From UBA6168 sp039819485 (GTDB lineage Bacteria > Bacteroidota > Bacteroidia > Chitinophagales > Saprospiraceae): 64,000 bases of DNA. The stretch covers positions 1 through 64,000 of the forward strand of contig JBCBRY010000006.1 of assembly GCA_039819485.1 (NCBI GenBank), written 5' to 3'. The translations under genes were made by a program, and so were the position numbers. The notes under the pieces are model-generated. The model saw only the letters and a program-made list of their open reading frames with translations. It did no database searches and had not been told where the DNA came from. Below are positions 53,908 to 63,993 of the stretch, piece by piece (the first letter of the stretch is position 1; each line of letters opens with the position of its first letter).

Positions 53908-56900
53908 CTACATCCTCACCACCTTTTTTACGAATACATCATTCAACGTGGTTATTTTCAATAAATAAACATTAGAACTGACCTGCATGCTGTCCCACCT
54001 AAATCGATGTTTTCCCGGTGATAACAATTTTTCCATGAAGTAGGTATCGATCAACCGTCCGTTGACATCAAATAACTGAATGCTCATCCATTCGGATTGA
54101 GATAATTTAAATTCTATTTGTAAACTTTCCGAAAAGGGATTTGGATAAACCGACAGGTCTAATTCACTTTTTAATTTTTCGTCAATATCCGTCAGTACAG
54201 TCAAGTCCAAATGAATTAAACTATCACAGCCATTAGCTGAAGAAAGCAGTATGTCGTACATACCGGCGTCCGTAAAAACCTGTCCGCCGATCACAATAGA
54301 ATCCCCCCAATCAATTTCTTCCATAATAAATGTTTCTTCCTCCTGAAAAACGGTTACCTCAATCGTTATCAGGCTATCGCAGCCGCTTGATGATGTCAGG
54401 GTTTCAGTGAGAATCGTGTCTTGGGTCAGCACAATGCCGTTTAAGATTTCTCCTTCACAAAGCTCAGCAAAGAAAGAAGAACCAACTTCTTCTGTGATAT
54501 TGATATGCGCCGTCACGGTACTGTCGCAACCCAGGTTCTGGGTCGACAAATTCATGACCACCGTGGTATCCTCGAAGACCTGCATCCCGTTATAAGTGTC
54601 TCCTTCACAAAGGGTTATGTCAAATGTCTTTTCGATCGGACCTTCTACATAAATGGTTTTAGTGATCGTATCGGTACCAAAGTCATTCCCAGCAACAAAG
54701 GTCACCTCATATTCACCACCAGATGGAAAGTCGATGGTCGGGAATTGCAGATCGGAAGTGGACGGATCACCGCCTGGTATGATCCATGACCAGCTATCCG
54801 GATTTGAATAAGAGAAGTCAATTAAAATGACTTGAGGAATATCACAGGTACCGGTGTAGTTCGATAAAAAATCGGCGGTTGGCGGCGCCCCGATGGTAAA
54901 AGTTTCTTCAACAGTGTTCGTGCCGCAACTACTGGAAGCAGTCAACTGGGCGGTATAAGTTCCATTTTGAAAGTAAACATAAGTGGGACTTTCTGCCGTT
55001 ATGCATGTCCCGTCACCAAAGCACCATTCATAAGTGGTGGCATTGGTCGATAAATTCTCAAATTGAACCGTTGCGCCATTCATAATGAAAGTAAATTCAG
55101 CTTCAGGCAGCCCCTCGACCGTGATATAATCCTGAAGGGCAAATTCATGCTCACCCGCCGCATTGTCCACTTTTAAACGAACTGAAAACACACCCGGGTT
55201 TTGGTATAAAATCGGCGGAGGGTTTTCCCCAAAATGCGAATTCGGGATTCCTCCTTCAAATGTCCATTCCAGGTTGACTGGTTCACCACTGGAAATACTG
55301 GAGAAATTGAAATAACTGCCTTCACAGGCAATTTGGGTATCCACTTCAAAAGCAGCCACGGGTGGCGTGATGGTTGTAGTCGCAGCAGTTAAAAAAACCG
55401 GCGCGCCTGTCAATTGAACATTTTCAGAATCAATAATTTCAAAAACACCCGACTCGGAATAATCCCATTCAAATTTGCGAAGCTGACCAATGTTCAATGA
55501 TCCCGGAAATGAATAATTGGCCGCTGCTTGTTCAGAAAAATCGGCTGCGGTTTTGGCCCAGAGTACGTAAATCAGGTTGCCCTCTGCATCTTGGAATGCC
55601 GCTCCGTCAATGCTGTCCGGAAGCATCAATGCTTGTGATTCTTGTTGGTTATAATTGGTACCAAATAAAAAATCAGAACAGGTCTTTAACGCAATGCCTT
55701 GTTCATTGGCCGTTTGTTCATAGGGCAATGTACCGTTCAGCACCTGGTAAAAGCCCATTACCTGAAAGGGATCTACGGCCTGCCAGTGCAGGCTGCTTTC
55801 TGCCAACCGGAAAAAATTCAATTGACGGATATTGTTCCGGACTGCTTCCACCCACGATTTTATGGTCCAGTTGCGCTGAGGCTCATCTCCCCCAAGGTAA
55901 AATGCCAATTGCCGACGTGGAATATTTGCCTCGCTGATCGTAAATTCTTTTGGTGGAAATAGCTGTCCATTGTAGCCATAATTTTCCAGGACGACTTCAA
56001 ATTCTTGTTTCACTCTCTTAATCCCACTGACAGCGGCATCTGAATGCCGCTCGTAAGCAAAGTTGTTGATAGTGGGGTCGAAGAAGATCGTACTGCCGTC
56101 AAAATGGGGATAGCTCTTGAAACCAACTGCGTCAAAATAAGCACCTCCTTTAAGCGGATAAGGACCAGAAATTGAGCCATTGATCGGATTATCCGTATTT
56201 CTGCAAATCGCATCCAAAAACGAAGGAAAGGCGATACCAGCAATTGTCACATAATCTTCTGGTTCTAAATATTTGATGATTTCATAGGCCACCCTCAAGG
56301 TTCGAATATAATAGAAAATAGGGGCACGCAGCTCATATTCACAGGGGTCTGGATTGTTTTCCCACCAGTTGCCAGGTTCTCCGGGCGGCAACCAGCCACG
56401 CTCGCCAGTCAGATCAAAATCGGGAGAGTTATAAATTTCCCAGTATTTTACAAAAGGACCATAGTTGAGCACGGTATTGTAAACATAGGCAGCCCAAGGG
56501 TTGTCGTCATTGATCGGGGTTCCGTTTTCCCCGTTGTCCCATATTTCCAAATAAAGGTCTCTAAATATGGTCGATTGTTGGTCTGGACAATAAAAGTACG
56601 GGTCTCTGCTCTCCGTTGAAGGGAATGCCAACAAATAGGTGTTATCCTTTAAATCGATGTTGTGATAATGATCGAATAAGTCTGTCTTAAAGTCGTACCC
56701 CTGGTCGATAAACAAGGATTCTCCAACAAACGTCCGTAGTGACTTTACACCGACCCCTTTCACTCCTTCGCTCAGATTGCCAGCTGTCAGATCAGCCAAT
56801 TGTTCCTCAGTCCACCCATTCACAAAATCCCACGAAATTCCAGGGCGGAATTTTCCGGTAAATACCGGAATGGTATCGTTTGCAGTGAACGTAAGCTGCG

Positions 56901-58965
56901 TCGCCTGCGGGGAATTTGCCGTTAAATCCATAACGGTCGACTTATCGCCGCATTCGGTGGTAGCAGTAAGGGTTACCGTGTAGTTACCGGAATTCAAATA
57001 CACATGGGTAGGAACCGGATCATTGCTCGTAGTACCATCCCCGAAGTCCCAGGTAAATTCATGATTGCCAAATGGAGATAGGTTTTGGAAGTGGGCAATT
57101 GGCCCGGACACTTCAAAATCGAATGCTGGATCGGGAGTCTCCTTTACATAGACCAACTGTTGTTGACTGGCCATTACCTGACCACTTCCATCGAAGGCAG
57201 TCATCTCAATTTCATATGTACCTTTTGCTCCAAAGAAAAATGTTGGGTCAGCGCTATTTGAGGTCGCGATGATATCTCCATCATTGCGGACTGTCCAGGC
57301 ATAATTCACGACATTCTGGACCTGAGGGGAGGCTTGGACCTGCAATGGCACACATCCGGCATAATGGTCCAACGCAAAGATTCCTTCAACAAAAAACCGG
57401 GGTGTCCCTGATAAAGGAATATTGTCAGCTGCCACAATTTCACCATTTTTTGAAATTCCTGCATCCCAGTTGTATTTTATCAGACTGCCACTGATCATTC
57501 CTTGCGGAAAAGTATACGCAGCACTTGCTTCCTCCGACTGATCTGTTTTTGTTTCCGCCCACATTACGTAAGTATAGTTTCCGTTTTCATCCACAAAAGC
57601 ACCTCCCTTGATATCGTCATTAAAATTGAGCTCTACTGTCCGGTCAGGGTCGTATCTCTTGCCAAACAAAAAATCTGAGGCTGTTTTATGGGCGATTCCT
57701 CCCTGGGTCATTTTCTGAAAATACTCATCGTTGTAATCCAACCTTTCATAAAGTCCCATTAAATCAAATTCAGAGTAAGCATTATCGAAATAGGTATCTT
57801 CCGCCAACTTAAAAATATGAAGCTGTAAAAAATCATTCATCATAGCCGTGGTAACTGCCTTGATCATAAAGTTCCGCTGTGCCTCGTCCGAGCCAATAAA
57901 TTCACCAAACTGTTTGCGAGGGAGATTCACTTCGGTGATCATCCAGAGTTTTTCCGGAAACTCAGCACCGTCATATCCATAATCAGTAAGCACTTCCTGA
58001 AAGATGTCTTTTTGTCGGACCAAACCTTGTGCAGCCGCATCTGAATGCCGGTAATATATCCAGTCGTTTAACTGATCGCTCCACTCTTGAAGACTGCCAT
58101 CGAAATGTGGATAGGAATGGAACCCCATCACATCGAAATAAGCCCCTCCCCGTAATGGATATTCATTGTTTATGCTGCCATCAGCAGGATTATCTGTATT
58201 TCTTAAAATTGCATCTAAAAAAGATGCATAACCAACTCCAGAAACGACGACATAACCATCCGGATCAATTGCTTTAATGATTTCCCAACTGATGCGCAAC
58301 AAACGGACGTAATGGAAAATGGGTGCCCGCAATTTGTAGTCACACGGATTTGGATTGTTATCCCACCAATTTCCGGGAGCCCCCGGAGGTAAAAAACCCA
58401 AGCCCCCCGTATAATCGAACCCCGGTTCGTTCCATATTTCCCAAAAACGGACGTAATCCTTGTACTCAGAAACCATTTTCCACATATACAGCGCGAAATA
58501 GTTATCTTCATTGACGGGGGTACCATTTTCTCCTCCATCCCAAATAGGCTCATAAATATTTGCAAATAATTCGGATCTAAACCCCGGACAAAACTCCTCG
58601 GCTTCCTGGTGCTCCGGAGAGGGAAAACCAATTATGGCCAGGTGGTCGTTCATGCCAAGTGATTCATAGAACTGAAAGGTTGGTACACTTGCCTGGTATC
58701 CTGCTACTTCAAGGTAGCTTTCGAAAAGTCCGGGTCGCAACGCTTTTACCCCCACTCCGGGTACATCGATAATGCGGTTGCCCGCAGCTAATTCGGCAAG
58801 TGTATTTTGAGAAAATGAAGGATATTCGCCAATATTCGCAGAAGGGTGAAAATAACCCGTGTAAGGCTGGACCAAATCATTGGCCGTATAGTTCACTTGA
58901 GCAAGATTTTGATCGGAAAATAGTACAAAGGTGAAGAGTAAAACAAAAAGTCTTGTTTTGGTCAT
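53908..58965 (-). CDS. Giant T9SS protein with two glycosidase-like modules and PKD domains
   Basis: A 1685-aa secreted protein, start 58965 (signal peptide RLFVLLFTFVLFSDQNLAQ). Two homologous modules, about residues 25-560 and 690-1220, each resemble a clan GH-A TIM barrel. Copy 1 has FWEIWNEPGFD (acid/base Glu180) and MITEVNLPR (nucleophile Glu345). Copy 2 has YWEIYNSPDFD (Ser847) and TISEANIPR (Glu1012), with the same 165-residue spacing. PKD domains follow each module (FTWDFGDGTTS, YEWCFGDGTC), then repeats with C.SLI.I-type sequences (CDSTVTAHINI, CDSLITIEVTV, CDSLIHLDLTV). A type A T9SS sorting domain (VYPNPFSESLQIEF) ends it. Glycan target unknown. Confidence 0.82.
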   Translation of the reverse strand: MTKTRLFVLLFTFVLFSDQNLAQVNYTANDLVQPYTGYFHPSANIGEYPSFSQNTLAELAAGNRIIDVPGVGVKALRPGLFESYLEVAGYQASVPTFQFYESLGMNDHLAIIGFPSPEHQEAEEFCPGFRSELFANIYEPIWDGGENGTPVNEDNYFALYMWKMVSEYKDYVRFWEIWNEPGFDYTGGLGFLPPGAPGNWWDNNPNPCDYKLRAPIFHYVRLLRISWEIIKAIDPDGYVVVSGVGYASFLDAILRNTDNPADGSINNEYPLRGGAYFDVMGFHSYPHFDGSLQEWSDQLNDWIYYRHSDAAAQGLVRQKDIFQEVLTDYGYDGAEFPEKLWMITEVNLPRKQFGEFIGSDEAQRNFMIKAVTTAMMNDFLQLHIFKLAEDTYFDNAYSEFDLMGLYERLDYNDEYFQKMTQGGIAHKTASDFLFGKRYDPDRTVELNFNDDIKGGAFVDENGNYTYVMWAETKTDQSEEASAAYTFPQGMISGSLIKYNWDAGISKNGEIVAADNIPLSGTPRFFVEGIFALDHYAGCVPLQVQASPQVQNVVNYAWTVRNDGDIIATSNSADPTFFFGAKGTYEIEMTAFDGSGQVMASQQQLVYVKETPDPAFDFEVSGPIAHFQNLSPFGNHEFTWDFGDGTTSNDPVPTHVYLNSGNYTVTLTATTECGDKSTVMDLTANSPQATQLTFTANDTIPVFTGKFRPGISWDFVNGWTEEQLADLTAGNLSEGVKGVGVKSLRTFVGESLFIDQGYDFKTDLFDHYHNIDLKDNTYLLAFPSTESRDPYFYCPDQQSTIFRDLYLEIWDNGENGTPINDDNPWAAYVYNTVLNYGPFVKYWEIYNSPDFDLTGERGWLPPGEPGNWWENNPDPCEYELRAPIFYYIRTLRVAYEIIKYLEPEDYVTIAGIAFPSFLDAICRNTDNPINGSISGPYPLKGGAYFDAVGFKSYPHFDGSTIFFDPTINNFAYERHSDAAVSGIKRVKQEFEVVLENYGYNGQLFPPKEFTISEANIPRRQLAFYLGGDEPQRNWTIKSWVEAVRNNIRQLNFFRLAESSLHWQAVDPFQVMGFYQVLNGTLPYEQTANEQGIALKTCSDFLFGTNYNQQESQALMLPDSIDGAAFQDAEGNLIYVLWAKTAADFSEQAAANYSFPGSLNIGQLRKFEWDYSESGVFEIIDSENVQLTGAPVFLTAATTTITPPVAAFEVDTQIACEGSYFNFSSISSGEPVNLEWTFEGGIPNSHFGENPPPILYQNPGVFSVRLKVDNAAGEHEFALQDYITVEGLPEAEFTFIMNGATVQFENLSTNATTYEWCFGDGTCITAESPTYVYFQNGTYTAQLTASSSCGTNTVEETFTIGAPPTADFLSNYTGTCDIPQVILIDFSYSNPDSWSWIIPGGDPSTSDLQFPTIDFPSGGEYEVTFVAGNDFGTDTITKTIYVEGPIEKTFDITLCEGDTYNGMQVFEDTTVVMNLSTQNLGCDSTVTAHINITEEVGSSFFAELCEGEILNGIVLTQDTILTETLTSSSGCDSLITIEVTVFQEEETFIMEEIDWGDSIVIGGQVFTDAGMYDILLSSANGCDSLIHLDLTVLTDIDEKLKSELDLSVYPNPFSESLQIEFKLSQSEWMSIQLFDVNGRLIDTYFMEKLLSPGKHRFRWDSMQVSSNVYLLKITTLNDVFVKKVVRM

Positions 58966-60011
58966 AGCATTCGTTTTTAACGGATTATAAATGATTCCTT
59001 GTGAGCTGAGCAGTAGGTAGACTTGGGAAATTAGCTGGATGAAAGGAGGATCACAAAGGTAAGTAATAAAAATCAAAGAAAGACAAACGAAGATATTTGG
59101 TCTTGACCTACCTTATTTCAAGAGCTTCACTTTTCGATGATCCAGCGACCTACACTGCCTTAAATCGTCTTAAGATTTTGATCATTTTACGATCACAAGA
59201 ATTGATAAATTCAAAGCAGCACCAAAAGCGATGAGTCCCTGGCCTGACCATTTTTACCAGAATAATAATGTTGGGAAATTCTGGCGGTTGGGCAGTATAA
59301 AATGGCCTGATGATTTTTTTGTTAGATTTTTCTAACACTGATACTCACATATTGAAAAATTTAATAATTTTGTTGGCTATTACTGTTTTCAGCTATTGCT
59401 CCACCACCTGTGAAACATATTAAATGTGTTTCGAGGTCTGAAAAACAATTACAAAATTTGGGAACGATGAATGACAAAGGAACGCAACCTTTTAGGGAAC
59501 ATTTATTGCGTTCAATTTACGGACTTTGTCTGCACCAATCTGTCAGCCAGAATGACGATGCAGAATCATAAATTGATGCAACAAACCTCATCGAAGATAT
59601 TGCGCTTCGAGAGCAGCTAAGATGGTTCGGCGGCATTCGCCGCCGAACACTTGGCTGTGGTTGCTTAATAAGACTAAGCTTCTTTCAGATCTTTATGAAT
59701 TGAAATAGAACAATTTGCAATTAAATCGTCTCTTGTGAGAAGTTCATATTGCCAAAAGCAAAACAATGCTAATTTCCAGCGTTTTTAATCGATTACTAAG
59801 GCACTCAAAAAAGGTATGAAAAATAAATTCTAAATAAATTTGCTAAGTGCAACGTTCAACTAAATCCTTCCAACGTTGCTTTTTCATCCGACCGCAAATA
59901 AAATAAATAAGTTCTATAAAAATGAACTTCTCCTTAAAAAAATTCCAATGAAGTTTTTTCAGTAAAACCAGAAAGCCTGCTTTACGGTGTTCTCCCAACA
60001 GGAATCCGCGA
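58966..60011. other. Long non-coding region
   Basis: About 1 kb without a supported gene. A 62-codon leftward frame at 59150-59338 has no family resemblance. From 59614 to 59657 there is a strong GC-rich hairpin. The rest is AT-rich with no tRNA, riboswitch or repeat I recognise; it may be decayed coding sequence. Confidence 0.5.
59614..59657. other. Strong two-part hairpin (possible structured RNA)
   Basis: Inner stem GTTCGGCGGC/GCCGCCGAAC (59625-59634 and 59639-59648), loop ATTC, perfect 10 bp. The outer stem CAGCTAAG/CTTGGCTG (59614-59621 and 59650-59657) has one G-T pair. Unusually GC-rich for its surroundings; no T tract follows, so a simple terminator is less likely. Confidence 0.5.
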
Positions 60012-62141
60012 TCATCTGATCATTTGCAAAGCTCTTTCAACATCGGTGACCGGCAGTTTGCACACTTTGTTCCGGCAAACATAAATCATCGTTTCTCCCT
60101 CCTGCAGTTTGCCCTCCAACAACTCAAGGGTTCCTTCGGTCGTCCCACCCAGCACAATGGCATTTGGCAAATAATTGCTCAGTAAATTTTTTGATTTAGC
60201 AACGGCCAAGTCACCTACAACAGCGACTTCAAAAGGAGGGTTGACATGGTCCAGCAGAACCTGACACCACATTGAATAAAAATCAGGTGACTGGCTCTCC
60301 AGAATTTGGTTCTTCATGGTCTGCATCATTTTCTGTGACTTTTCGACCCATTTTTGATTGTAGAAATAAAGTCCCAGGATATGCAGGTTCTGCGCCATCA
60401 AAGAATTCGAACCCGGTATTACATTATCGGAAGTTTCCATTTTTCGAGTGATCAATGGAGGGTCAAGGTCAGAGGTATAGTACATTAACTCAGAATCAGG
60501 GTTTTTAAAATGAGCAAGTGCATGTTCCGTTAAGTCCCTGGCTTTGTAGAGCCAGCTTTCATCAAATGTCACTTCATATAATTTTAAAAATGCTGCCACA
60601 GTCAAAACATAATCGTCTAAAAAACCATTGATTGCTGATTTGCCATCTTTATAATTTCTGTTCAGCCGGTTGTCCTCCTGCAACATGTTATCCAGGATAA
60701 ATTGGCCATTTTTCAAGGCGGTCTGTAAGTATTCTTGCTGGCCAAAAGCTTTGTACGCATCCACATAACCGGCAAGCATCAAAGCATTCCATGAAGTCAG
60801 CGCTTTGTCATCGAGGCCGGGGCGAACCCTCGTCTCACGGTGCGTTAGAAGAATTGACTTACTGTTTTCAATTAAGTTGTTCAATTCATCTACAGCAATA
60901 CCGTTTCGTTCTGCCACTTTTTCCTTTTGGTCTTTTACATGAAGAATATTTTTTCCGTGTTCCCAGTTCCCCTTCTGATTTACGTTGTAATAATCATTGA
61001 AGATGGTTGCATCTTCTCCAAGTATTGAGTCTAATTCCGGTTTTTCCCAAACATAGAATTTGCCTTCCTCCCCTTCCGAATCCGCATCGAGCGACGAATA
61101 AAAAGCGCCTTCCGGAGAGGTCATTTCCCTTTCAATAAACGTGAGCGTTTCCCGTACAATTTTTTCATAGGCAGGATTTTTCACCAACCGGTAGGCATTG
61201 GCATACAGGCTGATCAATTGTCCATTATCGTAAAGCATCTTTTCAAAGTGGGGCACCAGCCATTTGTCGTCAACCGAGTAACGGGCAAATCCACCTCCAA
61301 GGTGATCATAGATCCCACCTTTCGCCATTTCGTCCAAAGTCAAGGTAACTGCCTCTAAGCTTTTGTTATCGTTGGTGAGAAAATGGTATTTCAACAACCA
61401 TTCATAATTGCTGGGCATCGGGAACTTTGGCGCCCCTTTCCGTCCCCCCTTCTGGAAATCAATCCTGTTCAACAAGACATCGGCAATATCCGTCAAAGTA
61501 TTCTTTTTAAAATCTGCCTCCCCGGTCGGCTGGGGCAGATTGCTGGATTCGTTTATCCCTTCGGTCAATTCCTGGGCATATTGTTGCATTTGCTCCGGTT
61601 TGCTTTCCCATTCTTTGGAAAAGTACTCCACCACTTCCAGCCATTTCTTTTTAGGGAAATAAGTACCTGCCCAAACAGGTTTCCCGTCTGGCAAGGCAAA
61701 AGCATTCAATGGCCAGCCACAGCCACCTTCAGAAACCATTTGACAAGCAGTCATGTATACGTCATCCACGTCGGGTCTTTCTTCCCGGTCTACTTTTATG
61801 TTGATAAAATTATCATTCATGATCCGCGCCACGGTGGTATCTTCGAACGATTCATGTTCCATCACGTGGCACCAGTGACAGGCCGCATATCCGATACTGA
61901 TAATCAACAATTTATTCTCCTCCTTGGCCTTGCGCAAAGTTGCTTCGTTCCAGGGATGCCAATCTACTGGATTATGGGCATGTTGTAAAAGATAAGGACT
62001 ACTTTCATTGACCAACATATTGGTATGTTCATGTTCTCCCAGCTGGGCATCTCCACCAGTGGTCACGCACCCCATTTGAATTGTTACTGTCAACAGGATA
62101 ATCAAACAAAGCCCGGTTAAGAAAGAATAAAGTTTTTTCAT
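60012..62141 (-). CDS. Thioredoxin-domain protein of the DUF255/YyaL (SSP411) family
   Basis: A 709-aa protein. The N-terminus has a hydrophobic leader with a possible lipobox (IQMGC, Cys25). The thioredoxin-like domain (about 40-205) contains SSPYLLQHAHNPVDWHPW and the redox motif CHWC (Cys88, Cys91) in ACHWCHVMEHESF. The remainder is an alpha/alpha six-barrel resembling N-acylglucosamine epimerase-type folds (FARYSVDDKWLVPHFEKMLYDN, ALTSWNALMLAGY). The family is widespread with unproven chemistry. Single gene on its strand. Confidence 0.92.
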   Translation of the reverse strand: MKKLYSFLTGLCLIILLTVTIQMGCVTTGGDAQLGEHEHTNMLVNESSPYLLQHAHNPVDWHPWNEATLRKAKEENKLLIISIGYAACHWCHVMEHESFEDTTVARIMNDNFINIKVDREERPDVDDVYMTACQMVSEGGCGWPLNAFALPDGKPVWAGTYFPKKKWLEVVEYFSKEWESKPEQMQQYAQELTEGINESSNLPQPTGEADFKKNTLTDIADVLLNRIDFQKGGRKGAPKFPMPSNYEWLLKYHFLTNDNKSLEAVTLTLDEMAKGGIYDHLGGGFARYSVDDKWLVPHFEKMLYDNGQLISLYANAYRLVKNPAYEKIVRETLTFIEREMTSPEGAFYSSLDADSEGEEGKFYVWEKPELDSILGEDATIFNDYYNVNQKGNWEHGKNILHVKDQKEKVAERNGIAVDELNNLIENSKSILLTHRETRVRPGLDDKALTSWNALMLAGYVDAYKAFGQQEYLQTALKNGQFILDNMLQEDNRLNRNYKDGKSAINGFLDDYVLTVAAFLKLYEVTFDESWLYKARDLTEHALAHFKNPDSELMYYTSDLDPPLITRKMETSDNVIPGSNSLMAQNLHILGLYFYNQKWVEKSQKMMQTMKNQILESQSPDFYSMWCQVLLDHVNPPFEVAVVGDLAVAKSKNLLSNYLPNAIVLGGTTEGTLELLEGKLQEGETMIYVCRNKVCKLPVTDVERALQMIR

Positions 62142-62256
62142 GCTGCAAAGCTAACACTTCAACATATAATAAAACACATAATAAGTGATGGGCCTCGGAA
62201 AGTGGATGGTAAGCAAAGCTCAGTCAGACAGGGATTGGGGCTGGCGCACAGTACCA

Positions 62257-63882
62257 TTAAATCCATTTGGGAATGGCTTCTATCAAGTGCCGTGTGTAAT
62301 CATTTTCAGGCTGTAAATAGATTGATTCGGTTGTACCGATCTCTACGATTTTTCCGTTTTTCATGACCGCAATTCGGTCACAGATCTGCCGCACCACGGA
62401 TAGATCATGGGAAATAAAAAGATAGGTCAGGTTTTTTTCTTGTTGTAATTTCTGTAGCAGCCGGAGGATCTTTGACTGGACGGTCACGTCAAGTGCCGAT
62501 ACGCATTCATCACAAATCAGGAACTTCGGTTCAACGCTCAGAGCCCTTGCAATACAGATCCGCTGTCGCTGACCTCCCGAAAATTCTTTTGGAAAACGCC
62601 AAAAATGCTCTTCTTGCAGTCCCACTTGCATAAGCAGCTCCATTGTTTTTGTTCGGCGTTCTTGTTCATTTTTTCCAATGCCGTGCACTTTCATCGGTTC
62701 CATAATGGCCGAGCCAATCATCTGGCGTGGGTTGAGGGATGAATAGGGGTCTTGAAAAATAATCTGTAGTTCACGTCGCATGCTTTTCCATCCATCATCA
62801 GGAAGTTGATGCAACGCATTGCCGTCGTAAATCACTTCTCCGCCACGAGGTTTTTCCAACCTTAAAATACTTCTGCCGAGGGTGGTCTTACCACTTCCGG
62901 ATTCTCCGACCAAACCAAGCGTTTCACCTTCGTAAATATCTAAACTGACATCATTTACCGCTTTAACGAATGCTTTCTCTTTTCCCAAAAAACTTTTACT
63001 TCCTGGGAACCAGGTTTTTAGGTGCTGAACCGAAAGTATCGGTGCGTTTTTCTCGATCACCTTTGAGTTGGTATGCGTACGGTCTTTAAAATCTTTTAAG
63101 AGTTCCTTGGTGTACTCATGTTCCGGGTTTCTGAAAACTTGGTCTATCGGTCCACTTTCTACAATTTTACCTTGCTGCATGACCAGTACCCGGTCAGAGA
63201 CATCCGCGATGACAGATAAATCATGAGAAATAAAAATGATGCTTCCATCCCATTTTTCCTTTAACTCCTTGATTAAATTTAAAATGGAACTCTGAACTGT
63301 GACATCCAATGCACTTGTTGGTTCGTCTGCAATCAATACAGACGGATTGAGCACCATGGCCATTGCAATCATCACTCTTTGTCGCTGCCCGCCCGATAAC
63401 TGGTGGGGGTAACTGTCAAATATTCGGATTGGATCATTCAGCTTCACCCGGTCAAACCATGCGATTGCTTTCTGCTTGGCCGCTTGCTTATTGATCTTTT
63501 GATGAACCGATATCGCCTCGACTACCTGATCGCCACATTTAAAAACCGGGTTCAGAGAGGTCATTGGCTCCTGAAAAACCATTGCCAGTTCCTCTCCGCG
63601 ATAACGTTGCAATGTTTTGTTAGAACATTTGGTCAAATCAATACTTTCATGATCGTTTTTATGAAAAATTATTTCACCACTGGTCAGACGTGCAGCCTTT
63701 GGAAGTAGTCCCATGATCGACAAGGAAGTGATGGATTTCCCCGATCCCGATTCTCCTACAATGCCCAGGGTTTCCCCTTTTTTCAATTCAAATGAAATTC
63801 CATCCACGGCCGTGACATTACCTAAAAGGCCATCAAACTCTATGGTCAGATCTTTTATTTGAAGGAGGTTGGGTTTCTGCAT
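62257..63882 (-). CDS. Peptide-type ABC transporter, fused double ATP-binding protein
   Basis: A 541-aa fusion of two ABC ATPases of the Opp/Dpp class (GsiA/YejF type). Walker A motifs are GESGSGKS (first half) and GESGSGKT (second half). Signatures are LSGGQRQRVMIAMA and FSGGQRQRICIARA, with Walker B LIADEPTSALD and LICDECVSALD. The second has ECVSA in place of the common EPTSA, with the catalytic Glu kept. It couples to OppBC-type permeases, which are not in the window and may lie further right. Confidence 0.93.
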   Translation of the reverse strand: MQKPNLLQIKDLTIEFDGLLGNVTAVDGISFELKKGETLGIVGESGSGKSITSLSIMGLLPKAARLTSGEIIFHKNDHESIDLTKCSNKTLQRYRGEELAMVFQEPMTSLNPVFKCGDQVVEAISVHQKINKQAAKQKAIAWFDRVKLNDPIRIFDSYPHQLSGGQRQRVMIAMAMVLNPSVLIADEPTSALDVTVQSSILNLIKELKEKWDGSIIFISHDLSVIADVSDRVLVMQQGKIVESGPIDQVFRNPEHEYTKELLKDFKDRTHTNSKVIEKNAPILSVQHLKTWFPGSKSFLGKEKAFVKAVNDVSLDIYEGETLGLVGESGSGKTTLGRSILRLEKPRGGEVIYDGNALHQLPDDGWKSMRRELQIIFQDPYSSLNPRQMIGSAIMEPMKVHGIGKNEQERRTKTMELLMQVGLQEEHFWRFPKEFSGGQRQRICIARALSVEPKFLICDECVSALDVTVQSKILRLLQKLQQEKNLTYLFISHDLSVVRQICDRIAVMKNGKIVEIGTTESIYLQPENDYTRHLIEAIPKWI

Positions 63883-63910
63883 GATTAAAAGTCAAGTAAG
63901 TGGCTGTTCA

Positions 63911-63993
63911 AAAAAAATGACACTTTTCCTTTGCCTGAAAAAGAGCTTTGAGGCTTGGAAATCAAACATTTGCCCAAATAAAAGTGTCATTTT
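63911..63993. repeat. Dispersed palindromic element, copy 3
   Basis: AAAAAAATGACACTTTTCCTTT at the left end and AAAAGTGTCATTTT at the right. It is nearly identical to copy 1 at 5963-6048, including CCTTTGCCTGAAAAAGAG. It sits just upstream of the ABC gene start (63882), 29 bp away. Confidence 0.8.

Noticed and set aside
59150..59338. 62-aa leftward open frame
   Set aside because: No family resemblance, compositionally like random translation of intergenic DNA.
61383..61988. 201-codon open frame opposite the DUF255 gene
   Set aside because: Antisense shadow of a strongly conserved coding region.
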